From Bacilli bacterium (lineage in GTDB: Bacteria > Bacillota_I > Bacilli_A > ML615J-28 > CAG-698): a stretch of 45,728 nt of DNA. Of the stretch, positions 26,396 to 35,331 are shown piece by piece; within the stretch, counting starts at the first letter, position 1; the number at the start of each line of letters is the position of its first letter. Location of the stretch: positions 1 through 45,728 of the forward strand of contig CAKJYW010000015.1 in NCBI GenBank assembly GCA_918272565.1, in the 5' to 3' direction. Under the pieces are notes generated by a model. That model saw nothing but the letters and a program-made list of their open reading frames with translations, did no database searches and was not told the origin of the DNA. Both the position numbers and the translations under genes were made by a program.

Positions 26396-27163
26396 ATGAG
26401 AGAATTTTTTGGCTTTGGAGGATATACAAGAACTCCAGAAGGAGCGTATTCCTTTCAACATTTGTTATTTGTGTTTATTACAATTACACTAATGATTGTT
26501 TTAGCAATCATATTTGGAATTAGAAATAGAAATAAAGAATTAAGCAAAAAGAATAAAGTGCTAGTTGTTAGTGCTATTTTAATAGATTCATTTGAAATAT
26601 TTAAAATAGTCTTAATGTGTATAAGAGGACATAACCCAATGGGCTGGATTACATTACTTCCTTTGTTTTTATGTAGCATCCAGCTAATTACTATTCCCCT
26701 TGCGGCTTTTTCTAAAGGGAAAGTTAAAGAAGCTGCCCTAGATTTTGTGTTTGTGTTTGGTATATTAGGAGCAATTGCAGGTACAATTGGAGCTGCTCAA
26801 AACTATAATGCCTACCCTGTTTTATCATTTGATAATGTCGTTTCCGCAATCACTCACTCAATTTCTGGTTTTGCATCTTTATATATTGTAATAAGCAAGA
26901 TGGAAAGTATGAAGAAGGAAAACATTTGGATGTTATTTACAATATTAGGCGTTTTCATCGTTTTAGCATTTATTGCAAATAAATTAATACCTTATAATTA
27001 TATGTTTTTAAGTAGAGATGATGGAACTCCATATGTTATTATTACTAAGATTGTGAATGGAAATAAGGTCTTATATCCAATTGGAGTAATATTATTATTT
27101 GTTATATATGTATTTGTCTTCTATGGAGCATATTTCTTAATTAAAAAACTGAAGAAGAATTAA
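26396..27163 (+). CDS. TMEM164/YwaF-family integral membrane protein
   Basis: 255 residues with about seven membrane helices. The N-terminal SFQHLLFVF segment, the mid-protein LLPLFLCSIQLITIPLAA and the late NYMFLSRDDGTP loop follow the pattern of the YwaF family. Its histidines and short loops recall acyl-transfer enzymes, but function in bacteria is not settled. In this copy the usual LPLHLC reads LPLFLC, losing a histidine that is common in the family. Single-gene transcript with clear promoter and terminator. Confidence 0.7.
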   Translation: MREFFGFGGYTRTPEGAYSFQHLLFVFITITLMIVLAIIFGIRNRNKELSKKNKVLVVSAILIDSFEIFKIVLMCIRGHNPMGWITLLPLFLCSIQLITIPLAAFSKGKVKEAALDFVFVFGILGAIAGTIGAAQNYNAYPVLSFDNVVSAITHSISGFASLYIVISKMESMKKENIWMLFTILGVFIVLAFIANKLIPYNYMFLSRDDGTPYVIITKIVNGNKVLYPIGVILLFVIYVFVFYGAYFLIKKLKKN

Positions 27164-27165
27164 TG

Positions 27166-27196
27166 ATATTGGTAGATTATCTACCAATATTTTTTT
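27166..27196 (+). terminator. Intrinsic terminator
   Basis: Perfect 10-bp stem ATATTGGTAG / CTACCAATAT, 5-base loop, T run. A TATAAT (27205-27210) for the next gene follows at once. Confidence 0.92.
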
Positions 27197-27235
27197 ATAT
27201 CTTGTATAATAAAGGTGTAAAAGGAGAATAAAAAT

Positions 27236-28315
27236 ATGTTAATTGATTCCCATATTCATTATGATGCTAGTGGAGATGCAAGTAAAATATTAGAAGCGCT
27301 AGAAGTAACAGGGACAGATATGTGCTGCTTACAGGCTCAAATCTACAAAAAGAAGATTAATCAAAATTTTGATGTTTTTTATGCTAAATTAAAATGCCCT
27401 AATAAGGTTTATATTAATATAGCATTAGATAGTTATTTATATTACCATCAAGAAAAAATGGATGAAATGCCTAATTATATTAAAAGGATGATGGAATGTG
27501 GAGCTGATGGAATCAAGATGATTGAAGGAAAGCCAACTGAGCGTAAGCTATTCCCAATTCCTGATTTTGATTCACCGGTGTATGAAGCTACATTTAAGTA
27601 CATTGAAGATAATAAAATACATGTAACATGGCATGTGAATGATCCTGAAGAGTTCTGGGATGAAGAAAAAGTTCCTGACTGGGCAAAAAGAAGTGGCTGG
27701 TTTTATAGTGACGGGACATTTGTAAATAACATAGATCAATACACGCAAATAGAACGCCTACTCGCTAGACACCCTAAATTACATATCACTTTTGCTCATT
27801 TCTATTTTAAGAGTGCTGACTTAGATTATTTAGCTAAGATGTTTGATAAATATCCTTATGTTGGGGTGGATATCACACCTGGAATTGAGCTCTTTACAAA
27901 TATGAGTGAAAATATCGAAAAAGCTAAATGTTTTTTTAATAAATATTATGAAAGAATAATGTATGGAACTGATATTTCAGTTGATAGTGGAGAGATAAAC
28001 GGACTCAACATAGTTGATGCTATAACTAGAAAGAATCTTTGTTGCGACTTTTTAGCAAAAGATAAGGTATATTTAAAAGGTGATGAAAAGGGGCTATTAG
28101 GTAAAGACGATTTAATAATAAATGGTCTTAAGCTAGATAGGGAAAAAGTAGAATATATTGAAGCAAAGAATTTCTTAAAAGAATATGGAGAGATAAAGAA
28201 ACTTAATATCAATAAGATATTAGAAGAAGCGCTTATTCATAGAGAAAGATTAATAGAAGAATTGAAAGATACATCTTATTTAGATAAATTAATAGAAGAA
28301 TTCAAGAAGGCATAA
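27236..28315 (+). CDS. Amidohydrolase (metal-dependent TIM-barrel hydrolase, amidohydro-rel family)
   Basis: 359 residues. The barrel's metal site is readable in order: DSHIHYD (HxH, residues 4-8), a Lys in GADGIKMIEG, His in VTWHVND, His in ITFAHFYF and Asp in MYGTDIS. Amidohydrolase-2 proteins hydrolyse or decarboxylate small cyclic or aromatic compounds, or act as sugar lactonases; the substrate is unknown. The C-terminal third is helical and charged. ATG 27236 has AAAGGAG upstream. Stands alone between terminators. Confidence 0.82.
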   Translation: MLIDSHIHYDASGDASKILEALEVTGTDMCCLQAQIYKKKINQNFDVFYAKLKCPNKVYINIALDSYLYYHQEKMDEMPNYIKRMMECGADGIKMIEGKPTERKLFPIPDFDSPVYEATFKYIEDNKIHVTWHVNDPEEFWDEEKVPDWAKRSGWFYSDGTFVNNIDQYTQIERLLARHPKLHITFAHFYFKSADLDYLAKMFDKYPYVGVDITPGIELFTNMSENIEKAKCFFNKYYERIMYGTDISVDSGEINGLNIVDAITRKNLCCDFLAKDKVYLKGDEKGLLGKDDLIINGLKLDREKVEYIEAKNFLKEYGEIKKLNINKILEEALIHRERLIEELKDTSYLDKLIEEFKKA

Positions 28316-28321
28316 AAGAAT

Positions 28322-28371
28322 AGAATACTTTAATTTGAGAGAGTTGTTTCAAATTGAGGTATTCTTTTTTT
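28322..28371 (+). terminator. Intrinsic terminator
   Basis: Long imperfect stem starting GAATACTT and closing AGGTATTC, followed by a T run. A TATAAT (28433-28438) for the next gene follows. Confidence 0.8.
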
Positions 28372-28498
28372 ATAAAAAAGGTAGGAAAAAATCATTTTTT
28401 TAATTTTTTTACTATTCTTTTTTTAATTGTGTTATAATAAATATATGCATTGCGCTTTATTTTTTATTTAGAGAATTATCGTTTTCTAGAGGTTAATT

Positions 28499-31147
28499 AT
28501 GGCTATTTCAAAAGAACAAAAAATTAAAAGACCAATTGTAAGAACATTATCAATTTATAGCATTATTTTCTTACTTTTATTAACAATAAGTGTTACTGTT
28601 GTTTTCTATTATGTTTCATCTAGTAAATACTATAACAACTTTAATGAAAGAATTAGTAATGTTATTGATTATGTTGAAAATAATGTTGATGCGGATGATT
28701 TATATAACTGTATTGAAACAAAAACAGCATCAACTAAATATAATGAACTTCAAGAATTCTTAAATGGTATTATCGATGACTTCGATTTGGAATATCTTTA
28801 TATTGTTATTCCAACTGAAAACTTAATGTATAATGTCATTTCTGCTACTTCTAAAGCGGAATTTGAAGCTGGTGCTACTAATATGCTACTTCTTGAAACT
28901 AGTGAAGCCTATTCAGCTAGCGAACTTGCACGCTTTATGGCTTGCATGAATCGAAGCGATATCACTTATTTTGAAGAAGCATCTGATTGGGGAGAGTACT
29001 ATACTGGTGCTAAAGCTCTTAAAAATTCAAGTGGAGAAGCTTTTGCTTTGTTATGTGTTGACTTATCAAGTAAGGAGCTACACACTGAATTAAATAATTT
29101 ACTTGTTTTAAGTGCAATTGTTTCACTACTTGGAATTGGTATTTTTGCATCCTTCATCTTTATTTGGTTGCGTCTTGAAGTTGTTCACCCAATTAGCCAG
29201 CTAGAAGAAAGCGCAAGGAATTTTGCTAATCTTGCTCATAAAGAAGAGAACTTAGAAAATATTAAATACAAAAGTCCAAAGATTGATAGTCACAATGAAG
29301 TTGAATCATTATCTGGTGCTATTAACCTAATGGCAAAAGACACTATTCGCCGTATGGGAGAGATAGCTAAAAAAGAAAATGAAAATGATATCCTTCAAAA
29401 AGAAGTAGAGAATGCAAAGCGTATTAATGAAATTACTCAAGCATTTACATCACTTCTAAATAATATGCCAGTATTAACATATTCAAAAGATATTGAAACT
29501 GGTAAATATATCGCATGTAATAAACTATTCTGTAAATACACTTCAATTGATGATCCAGCGGATGTCGTTGGGAAGAGCGATTACGATTTGTATAATAAAG
29601 TTACAGCAGAGAAATTCATTGAAGCCGACAAGAAAGCAGCTGCGATGGATGAAGCATACATCTTTACAGAGGATGTTTACGATGCTAAAGGAAATCCTAC
29701 ACAATTCCAAACAACTAAATTTAAATATGTTGACTCAAACGGTAGAAAATGTCTACTTGGTATGAGCGTAGATATCTCTGAACTTTATAGTACTAAACAA
29801 GCATATGAAGAAAGTAGAAGTGAAACTCTAACATATTCTAATATTGCAAGAGCCTTATCACTTGACTATTCATATCTATATTATGTTGATTTAGAGACTG
29901 ATGAGTTTATCGAATATCATTCAGATAAGAGTAGTACTAATTTGGTTGCTGAAAGAAGAGGAAATGATTTCTTTGCTCAAAGTAGAAAAGATGCTCTAGA
30001 TATCATCTATGCTGATGATCAACAACAATTCATCGATTCTTTCTACAAAGAAAATGTATTAAAACAAATAGAAGAGACAGGTATGTTCATTATTTCTTAT
30101 AGACTTGTTACTAGTGGTACACCAGTTTATATGAGTATGAAAGCATCAAAGATGGAAAATGATGATAAACACCTAATCATTGGTGTAAATAATGTTGATG
30201 TTCAAAAGAAGACTCAAGAATCATACGAAAGATTAAAAGAAGAGCGTATCACTTATAGTCGTATTACGGCACTCGCTGGTAATTACATTTGTATTTATAC
30301 AATTGATCCAAAAACTGACCATTATGTTGAATATTCAGCAACTGATCATTATGAGGCATTAGGACTTGCTAAAAGCGGTGATAATTTCTTTAGACAATCA
30401 CTAATTGATAGTACTGATAACATCTATTTTGATGACTTAGATCGTTTCAATTCAACATTTACTAAAGATAATGTCTTAAGAGAAATCAAACAAAATGGTG
30501 TGTTTGTACTTGACTATCGTCTTTTAATTAATGGAATTCCTTCTTATGTTTCACTTAAAGCAGCACTAGTTGAAGAAAAAGATGGCCCACAACTGATTGT
30601 TGGTATAAGTAACATCGATGCTCAAGTTAAACGTGAGCAAGAATATGCTTATAAGTTATCAATAGAAACGAATAAAGCTAATGTTGATGCTCTAACTGGT
30701 GTTAAGAATAAGCATGCCTATGTTGATATTGAAACAGAGCTAAATAAGAAGATTGAAGAAAAAGAAGATACAAAATTTGCGATTATCGTATTTGACGTTA
30801 ATGGATTAAAATACACTAACGATAAATTTGGTCACCAAAGAGGTGACAAGCTAATCAAGGACGCTAGTGGCATCATCTGTGAAATCTTTAAACACAGCCC
30901 TGTATTTAGAATCGGTGGCGATGAATTCTGCGTTATTGCTCAAGACAAAGATTACGATAACATCGATAATTTGTTAGCTGAAATGACTAAAACAAATCTA
31001 GAAAATATTGCAAATGATGGTGTCGTTGTTGCTTGTGGAATGGCTAAATATTTAGGAGACAGAAGTGTTGCGGCTGTATTTGAAAGAGCCGATGTCAACA
31101 TGTATCTAAATAAGAATTATCTCAAAGAAAGAGATAGGAAACGCTAA
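28499..31147 (+). CDS. Membrane diguanylate cyclase with PAS-like sensor domains
   Basis: 882 residues. Membrane helix (about 17-40), extracellular domain (about 45-195), second helix (about 198-225), HAMP-like region, coiled coil, a PAS domain (about 318-430), then two consecutive PAS-like domains that look duplicated (each begins YS-I-A-L and shares NDFFAQS/DNFFRQS, ENVLKQI/DNVLREI and SYRLVTSG/DYRLLING). A C-terminal GGDEF domain has the intact motif GGDEF at about 806-810 and GVKNKHAYVD, so it should make c-di-GMP from two GTP. No RxxD inhibitory site lies before GGDEF, so product inhibition is unlikely. It overlaps the next gene by one base (TAATG). Confidence 0.9.
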   Translation: MAISKEQKIKRPIVRTLSIYSIIFLLLLTISVTVVFYYVSSSKYYNNFNERISNVIDYVENNVDADDLYNCIETKTASTKYNELQEFLNGIIDDFDLEYLYIVIPTENLMYNVISATSKAEFEAGATNMLLLETSEAYSASELARFMACMNRSDITYFEEASDWGEYYTGAKALKNSSGEAFALLCVDLSSKELHTELNNLLVLSAIVSLLGIGIFASFIFIWLRLEVVHPISQLEESARNFANLAHKEENLENIKYKSPKIDSHNEVESLSGAINLMAKDTIRRMGEIAKKENENDILQKEVENAKRINEITQAFTSLLNNMPVLTYSKDIETGKYIACNKLFCKYTSIDDPADVVGKSDYDLYNKVTAEKFIEADKKAAAMDEAYIFTEDVYDAKGNPTQFQTTKFKYVDSNGRKCLLGMSVDISELYSTKQAYEESRSETLTYSNIARALSLDYSYLYYVDLETDEFIEYHSDKSSTNLVAERRGNDFFAQSRKDALDIIYADDQQQFIDSFYKENVLKQIEETGMFIISYRLVTSGTPVYMSMKASKMENDDKHLIIGVNNVDVQKKTQESYERLKEERITYSRITALAGNYICIYTIDPKTDHYVEYSATDHYEALGLAKSGDNFFRQSLIDSTDNIYFDDLDRFNSTFTKDNVLREIKQNGVFVLDYRLLINGIPSYVSLKAALVEEKDGPQLIVGISNIDAQVKREQEYAYKLSIETNKANVDALTGVKNKHAYVDIETELNKKIEEKEDTKFAIIVFDVNGLKYTNDKFGHQRGDKLIKDASGIICEIFKHSPVFRIGGDEFCVIAQDKDYDNIDNLLAEMTKTNLENIANDGVVVACGMAKYLGDRSVAAVFERADVNMYLNKNYLKERDRKR

Positions 31148-31488
31148 TGACTAGAGTTAGAAGATTTGTTGGGAGATATATCCTAGAGATTGATAACGGG
31201 ACATATAGAGAGTTTTGTGGAAATTACCTTTATCAAATTGAAGGAAACAAACTAAGAAGATTTGCTGGTAGATATCTATATGAAATAGAAGGAAATAGAA
31301 TTAGAGAATTCTGTGGAAACTATATCCTTGAATTTGAAGGTAATAGAGTAAGAAGGTTTTGTGGAAACTATATCTGTGAAATAGAAGGTAACAAGATTAG
31401 AGAGTTTTGTGGCAATTACCTCTATGAAATAGAAGGAAACCTTACTAAACAAGAATTAATGTTTTTAATAGCAATATTATTCTATTGA
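31147..31488 (+). CDS. Small protein of six 16-residue tandem repeats, coupled to the diguanylate cyclase
   Basis: 113 residues. Residues 4-99 are six gapless 16-residue units of the form [IVL]R[RE]F[CAV]G[NR]Y[IL]xE[IF]EGN, mostly alternating RRF and REF. Each unit looks like two short beta strands with turns at CGN and EGN, so a closed beta rosette or 'beta flower' is likely; this is inference. No signal peptide, but the C-terminus (ELMFLIAILFY) is hydrophobic. Translation starts on the stop of the cyclase gene (TAATG), so the two are made together and may work together. No named family assigned. Confidence 0.7.
   Translation: MTRVRRFVGRYILEIDNGTYREFCGNYLYQIEGNKLRRFAGRYLYEIEGNRIREFCGNYILEFEGNRVRRFCGNYICEIEGNKIREFCGNYLYEIEGNLTKQELMFLIAILFY
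31156..31443 (+). repeat. Six tandem 48-bp coding repeats
   Basis: Six consecutive 48-base units encode the 16-residue repeats. Codons vary between units while the protein pattern holds, which indicates old, selected repeats rather than recent slippage. Confidence 0.85.
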
Positions 31489-31508
31489 AATAATCTATTA
31501 ATAGTTTT

Positions 31509-31539
31509 ATGGTTGATACAATGTATCAACCATTTTTTT
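31509..31539 (+). terminator. Intrinsic terminator
   Basis: Perfect 11-bp stem ATGGTTGATAC / GTATCAACCAT with an AAT loop and seven T. Confidence 0.93.
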
Positions 31540-31602
31540 GTAGTGCTTTATGAACCAAAAAGGTCGTTACAAAATATTGCAATAGTGTTTTTTTGGTGAC
31601 TA

Positions 31603-31611
31603 TGATATAAT
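31603..31611 (+). promoter_or_regulatory. Extended -10 promoter
   Basis: TGATATAAT (TG at 31603-31604, TATAAT 31606-31611), 60 bases before the start; the -35 is weak. Confidence 0.5.
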
Positions 31612-31671
31612 TAAATAAGTGATTTAGAGCACAAATAATAGTAGAATTATTATGGTTTAAAGGAGGATTAT

Positions 31672-32256
31672 ATGTTTGGAGAACCAACAACACTAATAGT
31701 CGTTTATAAAGATGAACTACTTGTGAATTTATTAAAGAAATTAATAGAAACTGATGATGATGTTGATGAAGAAAACATTGTTGGAGTGAAAGATGGCTCA
31801 GTTCGTATTGTTTCTTGGACAGAAAAAGTATGGTTAGATCAGAAAAAGGCTGGTAATATAAACAATAAAATTTTAATTTTAGGCAAAGTAAAAGGTTGGG
31901 ATAAACTTGTTCCAATTTTGGATGTTAAATTTGAAAAATTTGGAATTAAATATGGCTGGGCAGGAAATCAGGCATTATTAATTTCAGAAGCAGGATTACT
32001 AGATGATAAAAATGAATATAACCTATTTCTTGATGAGCTAAATAAATATAATATTCCTCAATCTATAAAATCAGATAAAGTAGTTATTGTAGAGGAGCCA
32101 ACAAAGGATACAGTATTTTCTAAAGTTGGTGGTTTTTTAAAGAAAAAAATAGTTGAACCTATTTCTCCTGAAAAGAAGAAGATTCTTAAACAACAGTATT
32201 TCTTTGGGATTCAAAAATTATATGAAAATGATTTAGAGGAGTTTATCAATAAATAA
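31672..32256 (+). CDS. Unknown protein, first gene of a two-gene module
   Basis: 194 residues, soluble, no signal peptide or membrane helix. An alpha/beta pattern is seen: strand TTLIVVYK at the N-terminus, KILILGKVKGWDKLVPILDVKFEK in the middle, then FGIKYGWAGNQALLIS. The C-terminal 55 residues are lysine-rich and helical. No family named with confidence. AAAGGAGG precedes ATG 31672. The next gene starts 3 bases after the stop. Between a diguanylate cyclase unit and a nuclease/ATPase pair; a role as sensor or partner for the downstream membrane-active protein is only a hypothesis. Confidence 0.55.
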   Translation: MFGEPTTLIVVYKDELLVNLLKKLIETDDDVDEENIVGVKDGSVRIVSWTEKVWLDQKKAGNINNKILILGKVKGWDKLVPILDVKFEKFGIKYGWAGNQALLISEAGLLDDKNEYNLFLDELNKYNIPQSIKSDKVVIVEEPTKDTVFSKVGGFLKKKIVEPISPEKKKILKQQYFFGIQKLYENDLEEFINK

Positions 32257-32259
32257 TAT

Positions 32260-33735
32260 ATGAGAAAAATACAAGACCCTATGGAACAAGGATGGGCATA
32301 TGCTTCTCAATTGGCTGGCACTAATGCCTCTACAGTCATAGGAGCGGATTATGTAGGAAAGATTAATGAAGCTATCGAAAGCACAGCTAAAAGCCTTAAT
32401 GAACTAAAAAGTAATTTAACTGATTCTTCAATGGGTGGATTTGTTGCTGAAAGATGGCATGCAGGTTCTTATAATGTGAGAGCTGTTGCATCTGGATCAA
32501 AAAACATTGCAATAGCTGGGGATTCAGGAACAATTGGAGACTTGGGACGAAATAATTATGGTTCAGTCGATGTTAGAGTACAGACAAGCGAGGGAACTAT
32601 AATTAATGATTATGGCTCTAAGTACATGGTTAATGCTAAAGAAACAGCTAAAGCTCAAGCTGCACCATCAAAAAATGCTAATTCACCAAAATACCACAAT
32701 CAGATGAGATTAAACCCATCTGATCAAAATTCAGATATCATAAATTATGCAAGTCATCGTGCTGCTAATGAAAAAACTCCAGAAAACTGGAGAGAAGGTT
32801 ATCGTGAAGTTGCGGAGAATTCAACTGACAGAATATCAGATGGTAAGATTTCTTCTAAACCTCTAAGTAAAAAAGAATCAGAAGAAATTGCTAGAAAAAT
32901 TAAAGATGATAATCTTGATTTGGCTGAGCACGGTTTAAATGCAGATGATGCTATTAAACCTGAATATATAATGAAACAAGCTACTAAAGCTGGTCTCACT
33001 GCTGCAGCAATAACTGCATTAATACAAACTGCTCCTGATATTTATAGAGCAATTGATTATCTTATAAAAACAGGCAATGTTGATATTAATCAATTAAAGA
33101 AAATTGGATTTGATGCGATACAAGGCGCTGCTGAAGGATTTCTTAGAGGTTTTGTTGCTTGTACTATTCAAATATTATGTGATAGCGGAAAACTAGGCAA
33201 AGCATTGATTGATGTAGATCCAACATGTCTTGGCACAATTGTTTCGCTAACTATTCAAACAATCAAAAATAGTGTGCAAGTTGCTTGTGGAAAAATGACT
33301 ATGAGACAGATGGGAGCATCTCTAATTGATAGTGTAGTAATTTCAGCAGGATATATTGTAGGTGCGAAAATAGGTGGTGCAGTTGGTGCTGCACTTGGAT
33401 TTGAAATGCCAGTATTTGGATATCTTCTAGGGTCACTAATTGGATGTGCTTTAGGTGCAACTTATGATTTTGGAAAGAAAAAACTGATTTCTTTTTGTGT
33501 TGAAAGTGGATTTACATGTTTTGGTTTAGTAGAACAAGACTATAAGATACCTAATGAAATGTTAAAAGAAATGGGTATTGATATTTCGGAAATTGAACGT
33601 ATTAATGTTGATAGAAGTGAACTAAATACAATTAGTATTGATAATTCAGTTAATAGATCTAATGTTAGTACTATTGAAATAAAAATACTTAAAAGAGGAT
33701 TAATCAGGATAAACAAAATTGGATATACGAATTAG
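32260..33735 (+). CDS. Unknown protein with glycine-zipper hydrophobic core, second gene of the module
   Basis: 491 residues. The N-terminal 140 residues contain a conserved-looking stretch FVAERWHAGSYNVRAVASGS followed by NNYGSVDVRV and RLNPSDQ, suggesting a folded, possibly catalytic or binding domain. Residues about 240-415 have alternating amphipathic and hydrophobic helices ending in a glycine zipper (GAKIGGAVGAALGF, GYLLGSLIGCALGATYDFG), typical of membrane-inserting proteins. No signal peptide. The ribosome site (GAGGAG 32236-32241) is far from ATG 32260, so translation is probably coupled to the upstream gene. A membrane-damaging effector is possible, not shown. Confidence 0.6.
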   Translation: MRKIQDPMEQGWAYASQLAGTNASTVIGADYVGKINEAIESTAKSLNELKSNLTDSSMGGFVAERWHAGSYNVRAVASGSKNIAIAGDSGTIGDLGRNNYGSVDVRVQTSEGTIINDYGSKYMVNAKETAKAQAAPSKNANSPKYHNQMRLNPSDQNSDIINYASHRAANEKTPENWREGYREVAENSTDRISDGKISSKPLSKKESEEIARKIKDDNLDLAEHGLNADDAIKPEYIMKQATKAGLTAAAITALIQTAPDIYRAIDYLIKTGNVDINQLKKIGFDAIQGAAEGFLRGFVACTIQILCDSGKLGKALIDVDPTCLGTIVSLTIQTIKNSVQVACGKMTMRQMGASLIDSVVISAGYIVGAKIGGAVGAALGFEMPVFGYLLGSLIGCALGATYDFGKKKLISFCVESGFTCFGLVEQDYKIPNEMLKEMGIDISEIERINVDRSELNTISIDNSVNRSNVSTIEIKILKRGLIRINKIGYTN

Positions 33736-33768
33736 AAGAAAAACTAATTATGTATCTATTAAAATGAG

Positions 33769-33805
33769 GTAGTCATATTTTAAACTAGATATGACTACTT
33801 TTTTT
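33769..33805 (+). terminator. Intrinsic terminator
   Basis: Perfect 10-bp stem GTAGTCATAT / ATATGACTAC, 10-base loop, seven T. Confidence 0.93.
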
Positions 33806-33815
33806 GCACTCAAAA

Positions 33816-33850
33816 AACTCGAAAAAAACCGAGTCGGAAAAAACCGAGTT
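33816..33850 (+). repeat. CGAGT repeats upstream of a consensus promoter
   Basis: AACTCG (33816-33821) is followed by CGAGT at 33830-33834 and 33845-33849. The two CGAGT copies are preceded by A-tracts, giving a direct repeat of AAAAAACCGAGT with a 15-base period. The first element is inverted to both. The block ends 5 bases before the -35 box, a likely binding site for a regulator, or one of two alternative hairpins. Confidence 0.5.
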
Positions 33851-33855
33851 AATTG

Positions 33856-33884
33856 TTGACATGTTAAATTATTTAGTTTATAAT
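33856..33884 (+). promoter_or_regulatory. Perfect consensus promoter
   Basis: TTGACA (33856-33861), 17-base spacer, TATAAT (33879-33884): full match to the housekeeping sigma consensus, 23 bases before the ATPase start. Confidence 0.92.
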
Positions 33885-33907
33885 GATAATGGAAAGTGGT
33901 GATAACT

Positions 33908-35281
33908 ATGTTTTATGGAAGAATAGAAGAGTTGAAACTAATTAGAGATGCATATAACAATGATAATTTTGAAAGTATAGCAATATACGGAAGACGTAGA
34001 ATTGGCAAAAGTGAACTAATAAAAGAGTCTTATAAGGAGTTGGATTATAAGAAGGTTTATTATGAATGTAAAAAAGCTTCTGAAGAATTTAATGTTAAAT
34101 CTTTATCTGATAAATTAGCTGAGGTGTTCAATATTCCTAAGCCTGATTTTACAACACTAGATGAAGCATTAAGATTTGTTTTTGATAAATCAATAGAAGA
34201 AAAAATAATATTGGTTCTTGATGAATATCCATATATGAGAGGTAATAGTGCCTTTTTAGATAGTATCATCCAAAATGTTATAGATGATTATAAGAATAAA
34301 TCAAAAATTAAGTTTATATTATGCGGATCATATATCGATGTAATGGAAGAAATATTAAGTAGCAATAGTCCATTATATGGAAGATTCACATTAAAACTTA
34401 ATATTAAACAAATGGATTATTTAGAATCTGCTATGTTTTATAAGAATGCAAAAAACGAAGATAAAGTAAAATATTATTCAGTATTTGGTGGGGTTCCTTA
34501 TTACAATCAATTTATAGATGATAAACTAACAGTTAAAGAAAACATAATAAATTTAATAATAGGTAGTAAAGCTAGGCTTTTAAGTGAAGCAGAAAGTTTT
34601 TTGAATGAGGAAATGACAAAGCTAAACAACGCTAATGAGTGCTTTAGCGCAATTGCTGAAGGGAAAACTAAGTTTAATGATATCTTACAAAAATCAAATG
34701 TTTCTTCTAGCCCAACATTATCAGATGTATTAAAGAAATTGATTAATATGGATGTTATAGAGAAGATATACCCTATAAATGATGATGGCGAGAAAAAGTC
34801 TTATTATGTTATTACTGAAAGGTTATCTCTATTCTATTATAGATATATTTTTAAAAGAGGTTCATATTTCAATGTTATGTCAGGTGAAGACTTCTATGAA
34901 GAATTTGTTGAGGAAGATTTTGAGAAGTATTATGTTCCTAAAGAATTTGAGAATATTGCAAAGCAATATTTGATTAATCAAAACAAGAATAAACAGATTT
35001 CTCCACCATTATATAAAGTTGGTAAATACTATTATGATTTACCAAAAGAAAAGAAAAATGGTGAATTTGATGTTGTGACATTAAATAAAGATGGATATGA
35101 TTTTTACGAAGTAAAGTTCACACAAAAACCTATCGATGATGCTATTATTAATGAAGAGATATATCAAATAGAAAATGCCAAAGTAAAATATAATAAATTA
35201 GGGTTTGTTTCAAAGAATGGATTTAATATCTCTAATTCAAAAGATTATATTTTGATAACATTAGATGATATGTATAAATAG
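33908..35281 (+). CDS. Archaeal-type ATPase with DUF234 nuclease-like C-terminus
   Basis: 457 residues from ATG 33908 (GGTG at 33898; the earlier GTGs overlap the ribosome site). Starts MFYGRIEELKLI, then Walker A IYGRRRIGKSE, Walker B ILVLDEYPYM and sensor LCGSYIDVM. A winged-helix region follows (about 235-310), and then a C-terminal domain with GEFDVVTLNKDGYDFYEVKF, the D...ExK pattern of a PD-(D/E)XK fold. This is the ATPase/DUF234 family common in archaea and gut anaerobes, role unknown though often linked to defence or mobile DNA. Under a consensus promoter with possible operator repeats, which suggests tight repression. Confidence 0.85.
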   Translation: MFYGRIEELKLIRDAYNNDNFESIAIYGRRRIGKSELIKESYKELDYKKVYYECKKASEEFNVKSLSDKLAEVFNIPKPDFTTLDEALRFVFDKSIEEKIILVLDEYPYMRGNSAFLDSIIQNVIDDYKNKSKIKFILCGSYIDVMEEILSSNSPLYGRFTLKLNIKQMDYLESAMFYKNAKNEDKVKYYSVFGGVPYYNQFIDDKLTVKENIINLIIGSKARLLSEAESFLNEEMTKLNNANECFSAIAEGKTKFNDILQKSNVSSSPTLSDVLKKLINMDVIEKIYPINDDGEKKSYYVITERLSLFYYRYIFKRGSYFNVMSGEDFYEEFVEEDFEKYYVPKEFENIAKQYLINQNKNKQISPPLYKVGKYYYDLPKEKKNGEFDVVTLNKDGYDFYEVKFTQKPIDDAIINEEIYQIENAKVKYNKLGFVSKNGFNISNSKDYILITLDDMYK

Positions 35282-35331
35282 TAGGCTATAAATTAATTGA
35301 GTATAAAATACTAGCAAAAAAAGAAGGAAAT

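Noticed and set aside
31526-31915. Minus-strand open frame of 129 codons
   Set aside because: Leu/His/Gln-rich antisense of the 31672 gene and a terminator; no start signals.
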